Assembly (NCBI GenBank): GCA_900169235.1
Contig: FWCC01000255.1
Location: 1 to 64,000, forward strand
Direction of reading: 5' to 3'
Source of the DNA: Zarea fungicola
Lineage: Eukaryota > Ascomycota > Sordariomycetes > Hypocreales > Cordycipitaceae
Length of the DNA: 64,000 bases
The translations under genes were made by a program, and so were the position numbers. The notes below the pieces were generated by a model. The model was not told the DNA's origin, searched no databases, and saw only the letters and a program-made list of their open reading frames with translations. Shown one piece after another: positions 56,824 through 64,000 of this stretch; position 1 is the first letter of the stretch; each line of letters opens with the position of its first letter.

Positions 56824-58984
56824 TGTGATTGAAGGGCGAATGTTTTCACCTGGGCACTGATTGTAGCAGTTCGGGTAAAACGGGAAAGAAGCTCTCTTTG
56901 TTACTAATGCGCCTATGTTTTATTAACTTATTATTGAGTATCCCTGCACATCTTAAAACCGTTACCCACGCTTTGCGGCCGGAAGTAAGCTGTGGCGTTC
57001 AAGACTCGTCATCTATGGAGATGCAAGGATGTTACAAATCCTATGTCGTCGGCCTCGGCTGTCTATTTACATTGCTGAATAACATTCCAACACTGCCCAA
57101 ACTGTTTCTCCTCTCGAGGTTTCGCCGATCATCTATTGGGTTGAGAGAGAATTAAGAGTTGTACTCAAGTCATGCAAAGCGATTGCTTCCAGGATAATCG
57201 AAGCCCGTTGTGATTGAGCAGCTGCCTGTTCTGCCAATGTGTACTTTTAACATCCTTGTCATAAAAGTGGCCCAATACGGGCCTTAGACAACTAGTTCAA
57301 ACGGAGTGCCACCTCGTTTGCTCGCCAACTCGCCTTGTAAGGCTTGATGATCCAATGTCGTGGGGGTAGCTTAGCCCCGTCACTTCCGAGCTAACTCCAA
57401 GTGGACAGTCTTCCGACACTGTGCCCATGCAGCTTCACGAAACATTCTCCATCGAGTCATGTCTCTCTCACTAGTGTTGCAACGGCTTTGCTCATTGACT
57501 CGGTTACTACTAATATCTCTACAGACTTCCCAAAGGTTGTATAAAGTTGGACGGTTGAGGACTGAAACTGGTTCAGCTTTTTCATCTTTATCCGTGCAAG
57601 ACCTAGGGAGTGTTCTGGCAAATGCAAAGTTTCTGTCGAGGCGTCGATAAGAACCTTCATACCAATGTAGAAAATTGTTGTCGCACTTCCTCAAATCAAT
57701 TTTATTAGATGCAGCGCTGCGGCAGAGCTAAGATTTGGGTATTCTGTTCCCGCCGGCATTTACACTTTGCCTCCCCGTCAACAGCGATTCGTTTGGAGGC
57801 GGATTAAAAGTTGCGGAGCCATACATTACAATAATCCTGCAGTCTCTCGCGCTATCAAATCGAGGTTGATACACCTGTAGGTTATACACTATTTATCAGG
57901 ATGACGCAAGGTCAAGCCAGTGTCAGCGCCGCCGACGTTGGTGGGCTTTCCCCGCAAGAACAGACACTTGAGAAGCGCAGGAGTACGGGTTCACTCTTCC
58001 CCCGTATGACCTGTTCAAGATATCGTAGAGTCAATGGAAACAGCAAGAAAAAATATCATGGGGATTGTACGACAATCTACCAAAAGTCCTGAAATCTAGC
58101 TAACAGATCTTGAAAAAGACTTAGCAACTACGCTCTAGTCAAGTCCACACATTGGAGTCTTCTCAGGTTTAGCAGATGAGGGAATCCTACGAGCAAGAAG
58201 ATAACAGAAAAAACATATGCTAGTAGAGACTCTGTGTGTAATACTCGGAAAGGTGATGGAGTAGGCACTGCGGCTGCTGGACGGCCAAGGCTCAAGGGCA
58301 ACGCCACGCCGATGGGCGATGAGGGAGGGAAAGATCGGGGTCGATTCCTGGACGGGGCGCTAATTTGTATAATGATGGTCAGCTTCTCTAGTTAAAGCCA
58401 TTCTCCATACTTATTTTCATGTTCAAAACGGCACCGAGCTTGGCTGAATTGGTTAATTGCCTTCACACTTCAAGGATTGCCGATTACCCACCAAGATGGA
58501 TGTCTTCAAGCGTACTGGAACAGGGACCTTTTCCCTAGCGCAATCGTATTACGATGCCAAGCAATCTGACTACTGGGTTAATGTATTAAAAACGCATTTT
58601 TGCCACTAAAACTCGCGGCATGTTAAGATTCTTGGCTGATGGGTCCCGTCTTGGACCATCTTGGCAAGATCCGGTTGGGAGCGGATCGCCGACTGCTGTT
58701 TCACGTTGCGGCATTGCTCCCGTGGAATGGTCAGGCTTTCGGTAAATTTAACTAGCTTATATACAAAAACTATTAGAGTAAATTATGGGATAAGGAACAG
58801 GATTCATTAAGCCCAAAGATTTTCTGCAAAAGAATTAAGATTGTGTAACACCGCCCACCATAAAGCTGACTCTGGTATCGATTCTTCTAGCTCAGCAATG
58901 GCAGCCACGCCAGAGACGCCTTTTAAACCTGCCCTCAGGGTGATTTAATTCATATGATAGTAAAATCTCCCTAATCTCTGCAAA
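56824..58984. other. Gene-poor interval
   Basis: No gene recognised. A tRNA-like stretch lies at about 58437-58500. Confidence 0.4.
58437..58500 (+). other. tRNA-like relic
   Basis: GAGCTTGGCTGAATTGGTTAA resembles a tRNA A-box/D-arm; CCTTCACACTTCAAGG resembles an anticodon arm with a CAC triplet; GATTGCCGATTACCC replaces the expected GGTTCGA B-box. No B-box or acceptor pairing, so a relic at most. Confidence 0.2.
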
Positions 58985-60621
58985 TTAATCCCGTAAAGAG
59001 CCCCGGATGGGTGAGATGGTCCCCTTCTGGTGGACGAAGACTGCATACGCGACGCTCGCAGAGGCAACGGCGCCAAGTGAGACGAGAGAAGGCCATTTGA
59101 ACTGGTCCGGTCTAAAGAATACAATAGTTGAGGTATACGAGAGGATTTCAAATAAGTTTTGCCAGGCTGCTTCAATGGATGAAAATGCGCCCCGATTGTC
59201 CGCCGCGACGTTCTATGGAGGTTGTTAGACAGGATACAGAGGAGTAAACTGGACTGGTTTGGAAAGCTCTCACCTCTTGTACAAGCAGCTGAACGCACAA
59301 GTCAAACCCTCGAAGTCCCAACCGACTAAGTATTGTTCCGCTCACAAGGGCTGTAGCGGAGATGATGGGCTTGTCCTCATACACTATAAAAACAGCCATG
59401 CCACACGCTAGCATCCCGAGCTGCCAGCTACTCAGCCAGATACCTGCCCTCACCGGCCCAAGAATTCCTATCAGCCAGGGTGCTGCCCAAGTGGCAAGGA
59501 CTTCAAATCCAACACTGAATGTCCTAGCAATGCCAACTTGTGTCGAAGAGTAACCTGTTGACAGTAAATATGTGACCATCTGGCCGCCGAAGCTAAGCAC
59601 TGTGAGATAGAGCAATGCGCCGGCAAAAGATGGCATGAATGCCGAGTGATGAAAGTAAGAGACAAAGTCAGATATCGACTTCCTGAGAAGCATTAGTGCA
59701 TAGTCCCAGATATTGCCTGGGCTTTCCGCCACCTGGTCCCTCGATTGACTGGTCTCCGATTGATCGTGTGGTGAGTACGTGATTTGCTTGGCACCTTGAA
59801 GATCAGGAACCTCATAATAGACAGAGGCTATAGCAAAGTATTCAACCAAGACAGAGGCAGCATTCATGGCAAAGTTGATAAGAATAGCATGACGGGTGGA
59901 GATGCTATCGATGAGAGCAATGAAGAGCGGGCCAACCAGCTTGCAATGCAGATCGATACGGCGCATCTCCGCATTCAAGTATTTTAGATTTTTAGAGTTC
60001 CCTGCAGCCACAACAACAACCTAGATAGTGAGTCAGCGTATGTTTCCAGACAGCAATTCCGCTCGAAATCCGTACCCAGTCCTTCTCCACAGAGACCAAG
60101 TTCATAATAGAGCATAGCTTTTCTATACAGGCTAAAATTGTAACAAGTACAAGAAATCTGGTATTCCAGCTCGGAAGGGGGCCGTGGATGATGAAGATAT
60201 AGAAAATGCCACAAGAGAGAGCCACGACGAATCGCTGGAGGACTAGTAACACGCAAAACTCGTTAGCATGGCTGCGATGTCGTACGTATCAAGCTATGTC
60301 GTCAATCTCACCAATGGATACACGGACCACTTGCAATCGGTTACCGACATCGATGTAATACCCAACTGCCGACGCAAAAACTATCGCGGAGACTCCACGC
60401 GTTAATGCATACACCGACATTGGCAGTAAGCTGCCTGGGAAAATGGTTGCCAGGTACAGGACGGCTCCAAACTCGAAGACGCGGGAGTTCCATGTTGATA
60501 AGAAGTGTGATATGTAAAGGCGCCGCGCAATACGAGCAGATATCGGGTTCTTGGGCCCTGTGTTTTCTTCTACGTCTCGCAACAGCGGCGCGGTCTCGTC
60601 GGCAGGCGCTCTGAACGACAT
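58985..60621 (-). CDS. Ferroportin-like (SLC40) metal exporter
   Basis: Four minus-strand exons, 60621-60312, 60242-60076, 60020-59274 and 59212-58985 (introns of 69, 55 and 61 bp); 483 aa with about ten to twelve membrane helices. Ferroportin (PF06963) features: LYISHFLSTWNSRVFEFG, IFPGSLLPMSVYALTRG, VGYYIDVGNRLQVVR in the N-half; VEKDWVVVVAAG with LNAEMRRIDLHCKLVGPLF; SYFHHSAFMPSFAGALLYLTVLSFGGQMVTYLL; RLGLRGFDLCVQLLVQE; and the conserved C-terminal block NRGAFSSIEAAWQNLFEILS, DQFKWPSLVS. In animals this family exports Fe(II); fungal members are assumed to move iron or other divalent metals out of the cytosol. The alternative start is 60657. The Zn2Cys6 gene is divergent, 976 bp away. Confidence 0.93.
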
Positions 60622-61597
60622 GAAGGAATAACTGATCGAGAAATGGCTTTGGAGCATGTAACAACTGAGATTTCTTGAAAACTTTGAAGGGTGAAAATAG
60701 CCATCTGGTGTCTACTTCTTCGTGATATTAATAGACACTTCGATGAGTCGGTGGGAACAGTCGGGATGGGGCAGTCGAATCGGTATTCCCTGCGCGAAAC
60801 AGCGGGCTGGCGGCAGTGGGATCAGGCGTCGGCATTGAGTCGGCGAAATCGCTAGAACCAGGAATCATTCTTTTTTTAATAGGGTACCGTTGGATCTTTT
60901 GGAATTTAATAGCTCTCCATCGAGTAGACTGTTTTCAGTCCCGCCGTTGACGCCTTCCAAGAAGGTTGGCTCGTGCGTTGACTGGAAGCGATGCGGAATA
61001 ATTCTATTAATATAAAACAAAGCTTGTCTTACTTGATCTCAAAGTAAATAAGCAGAATCAGTAATCAGTTCATTTCCTCAATGCTGTTCGGTGTAATCAT
61101 TATACATTTAGCCTCGCCGCGTGGTATAAGAGTAAACGCGGTTGGCGTTGGTTGACTTGTAATTTCGCAATTGCTAAAAGGCCAAATAGTACATTCAGTA
61201 CAAACTGCAGCTATTGCAGAACATACTCACTTTCGACGGAACCCATGCTGAGCGACCCATGCTGAGCGACTTATGCCGCAACAGCGCCTCCAAAGGGTCT
61301 AAGTAGTCTCATCGTATGCTACCTGATTGGGAAACGTTAATCTAAATCGACCCGCCACGGAATGATGTATTCCGCTTACATAAAAATGTTCCACATTGCC
61401 AGGCAAAGTTCATAGCAAACTCTAAACGCGTTGCCTGACTCACTCGGCTTGAATGCTTATATAATCGGAATGAGCCGTCTCCGTGGCCCCGCGTCAAATG
61501 GTTATTCATGTACTCAGTATAAACCACACAGAAAACGTTCAGTCGGAGTCCGTCTATCCCGACAGTTTCCTGGCAGCCTCTGCCATAATAATCCAAT
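60622..61597. promoter_or_regulatory. Shared divergent promoter region (ferroportin-like and Zn2Cys6 genes)
   Basis: No gene inside. Holds a short tandem repeat of CCCATGCTGAGCGA at about 61241-61270 and an AT-rich segment near 61000-61060. Confidence 0.4.
61241..61270. repeat. 14-bp tandem duplication
   Basis: ACCCATGCTGAGCG occurs twice in a row, between the divergent ferroportin-like and Zn2Cys6 genes. Confidence 0.75.
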
Positions 61598-63811
61598 ATG
61601 CCTCCCAGGCATGCTTGCGATGTCTGTTTCAAGAGAAAGGTATACATCACCGGAATGACCCGTCCAGTCCAGGTATACCTGTCCTATTTTTAAAAAACAG
61701 CCGGCTGATGTAATGAGGGCTAGATCCAATGCTGTATCTCTAATGCAGGGCCGCCCTGCGATTGGTGCACACATCAGGGCATCGATTGCACGTTTACAAG
61801 GGCACCAGTACGGAAGAAACAGCGCCGGTATGTTACTCAAATCGGGCTACCTAGGTTCTCGGAATTCTAATGAATATTTGCGACTAGCATCACGCAGGAG
61901 ACTGTTAGCGAGCTCTTCCGCCGAATCGAGGAATTGGAAAGCGGTTTACCAAGGAATAGCGTGTCGGCTCCGATTTCGAATAACGCATCGCCAACCGCAA
62001 GCAGCAATGTGCACTCACATGACGGATCCTCCTTGTCCGAAAACTCTCCAAGTGCAGTGGCGGAGTCTTCAGTCCCCGTCTATTCAGAATTGTCTTCTGC
62101 TATATTTCAACCAAGTCCCGCCATCCCATCACCTGAAAGTGGCGAGTGGATTGCCACCCAACGGGATGCAGGAGTGCATTGGTACTACAAGGGAATGCGA
62201 ATATTGTCAGAAAGAGGTGTGAAATGGATGTCATCGAGGACTGGACAGGATATCGCATTAGACGTATTCCTGCCTCTGAACATTGGGGTGAATCAGCCCC
62301 CCTATCCGACTTGTCCTACGCCAGTTTACGTTCCTCAGCACCAACTGCGTGAACTGCCAGAGGAATGTGTGACTTATGAGGCACTGGCCGTTTGTTATTA
62401 TTCCCGCAGTCGATTCGAGTTCCCCATCTTTGACAAAGTGATACTTGAGGCAACAGTCAAAAAGGCCTATCAAGAATCTCTCTATGCCGACTCGTCCCAC
62501 GTTCAGATACCAGCCAGGGCGTGTGTTTGGGCGATACATGCTATAGCAACCCGCGTTCAAGCAGGCTGGAACCAAACGCTTCCCGACAACGACGTATGCG
62601 CCAGCAGAGCACGAGCACTTATCGATCTTGTTGCAGAATTATCAAACTTGGAGCAGCTACAAGCTGTTCTTCTACTGGTAAGTTGAATAGGTATGCCGGA
62701 AAAGGGAGATGGACCATGACCATTAAACATGAATGTAGCAAGCATATTATTCCTTCACTAGTCAATGGAGAAGTTTCAGCTTTCTTCATCCACGCGCCTG
62801 TCGCATGGTGTGTGACCTTGGTGGCCACTTCCTCCAATCAAACAAACCGCCCACACCGAAAGACTCCTTCACTGCACATCAGACTCACTACATCAGGGAG
62901 CTCTTCTGGCATTGTTACATTTTGGATAAAGATATCGCACTACGCGCAGGGCTGCCCCCAGTTCTTACTAGAGAATACTGCGATTTGACCTGCTCGCTCC
63001 AGCCAGCAGCAGCGAGCAGCTCGGGTGCTAAGGAACGTACTCGTCCACTCGCCAACGAGCGCAATCTTAGTATCATCAAGGAGAAAGCCTGTTGGCTGCT
63101 CTATTCTCCGGCGGCCTTTAGAGTAACAGACACCCAACTGTTGCTAAACGTTCGCCAGCTAGACGATGAGCTGGAGCAGTGGAGGCTTGCCATCCTTCCC
63201 ATAATGCGGCCTAGACTTACGGTCCCCTCAGAGCAAACTTTACTAGCACCTGCAGCTGATTTTTCGCAGAGGATGCAATACATCAACTTGCAACTTGACT
63301 ATCATTACACCTTGACTGCGTTCCACATGGCAGTCGGGAGCTGTGGCACCATCGATGAAGATGAAAACCTGCCGGAAGACCTGCACTGCGTCATGCACTC
63401 AAGTATTGACATCTCCCTTGAGGCCTGTCGCTCAACGCTGTCATTTCTTCAGGCTTCCGCGGGTTCCCTTGGCCAGGGAGCGTTCCAGTATGTCAGCCTA
63501 GCCTTTAGCCTTGTCTATGACCGAGTGGGTAGGTTTCATGCTGCTAATAAAAAACCTACAGACACATCTACCTTTACGCCCCAAATGCAGCAATGACATT
63601 GTTTGTGAATATTCTCATTCATCCACTTTATGAGCGCGCATTTTCCGATTTGGATCTCTTGGCTGCAACCTTCCGCTTTCTTCAAGAAACTCCATTTCTC
63701 ACGCTTTCTCCCCATGAGACGAACCTATTACAGAGGCTTAATAATTTCCTGATGGAGCTTGTTCGATTAGGAAAGTGCGCTGTCTGGAAGGCCAAGGAGG
63801 GTAAAGGTTAA
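61598..63811 (+). CDS. Zn2Cys6 fungal transcription factor
   Basis: Five exons: 61598-61639, 61724-61827, 61888-62677, 62739-63528 and 63591-63811; 648 aa. The first intron splits the zinc cluster: MPPRHACDVCFKRK joins IQCCISNAGPPCDWC, giving C7-x2-C10-x6-C17-x8-C26-x2-C29-x6-C36. Exon 3 adds a short coiled coil (TVSELFRRIEELE) and the start of the fungal-specific domain; the splice at 62678-62738 yields LQAVLLL-QAYYSF and then ACRMVCDLGGHFLQ and YIRELFWHCYILDKDIALRAGLPP, hallmarks of PF04082. The last junction is the least certain: the 62-bp intron drops HIYLYAPNA-like codons that look native, but no better splice keeps frame. Nuclear regulator. It could control the divergent ferroportin-like gene. 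Confidence 0.88.
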
Positions 63812-64000
63812 TGCGATGAAGGACGCTGTCTGGAAGTGATGGACTACTGTTGTACTTGTACAACAGACGGGTGTTTCTTTTTTGTCGAGGAATGCGATTT
63901 ACAAATGGCGTAACAGTTAAGTGTACTATTACTTTCTAGATTTGAAATTTAGGATTGCCGAATGGGATATAGAGACTTGGAATATTGACATGTCGAAATA

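Noticed and set aside
61713..62222. Plus-strand frame starting MRARSNAVS as a broken zinc-cluster gene
   Set aside because: I first read it as a damaged first half of a zinc cluster; an upstream exon (61598-61639) and an 84-bp intron give a complete, in-phase cluster instead.

Overview
The window looks like nuclear DNA of a filamentous ascomycete, most likely a Sordariomycete of the Hypocreales type. The evidence is many short introns (mostly 47-105 bp, GT..AG with CTRAY-type branch sites), two Zn2Cys6 regulators, a fungal-type bZIP, a fungal YeeE/YedE sulfur permease, KRR1, AIM41 and a mitochondrial succinyl-CoA ligase beta subunit. I assembled the gene models by hand from conserved motifs and splice consensus. 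Nothing suggests a bacterial or viral segment.

Layout. 0.2-13 kb is gene-dense and mostly intact: a bZIP factor, ArsH (minus strand), a CPA2-type cation/proton antiporter split by an in-frame TGA, a DUF4267-like membrane protein, succinyl-CoA ligase beta, a PhyH dioxygenase, AIM41, a RidA-family deaminase and a YeeE/YedE permease. 13.8-19.3 kb holds a decayed P450, an HNH-nuclease-domain protein (its frame stays open past a TAG) and a hemerythrin-like protein. 20-32.2 kb is sparse: two secreted proteins of unknown family, a dual-specificity phosphatase and a nuclear-looking unknown protein. 33.2-41.3 kb is dense again: type-B carboxylesterase, MDR reductase, KRR1, a SnoaL/NTF2-like protein and an HD-domain (cyanamide-hydratase-like) protein. 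This block, with part of the sparse one before it, lies between two direct copies of an LTR-like repeat (26.1 and 41.4 kb). 41.6-64 kb is gene-poor and contains a decayed secreted-protein gene, a variant zinc-finger protein, two Zn2Cys6 regulators, a GT32 glycosyltransferase and a ferroportin-type metal exporter.

How the genes fit together. There is no classical secondary-metabolite cluster. Suggestive neighbourhoods are the bZIP/ArsH pair (stress and arsenical response), RidA beside YeeE/YedE (amino-acid and sulfur chemistry), the divergent SnoaL-like/HD pair sharing one promoter region, and the divergent ferroportin/Zn2Cys6 pair, where the regulator could control the exporter. These links are inferred from position only.

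Signs of decay are frequent: two single-stop interruptions with the frame open on both sides, a P450 lacking its N-terminal half and its ExxR arginine, a multi-stop secreted-protein relic, and several short tandem repeats.
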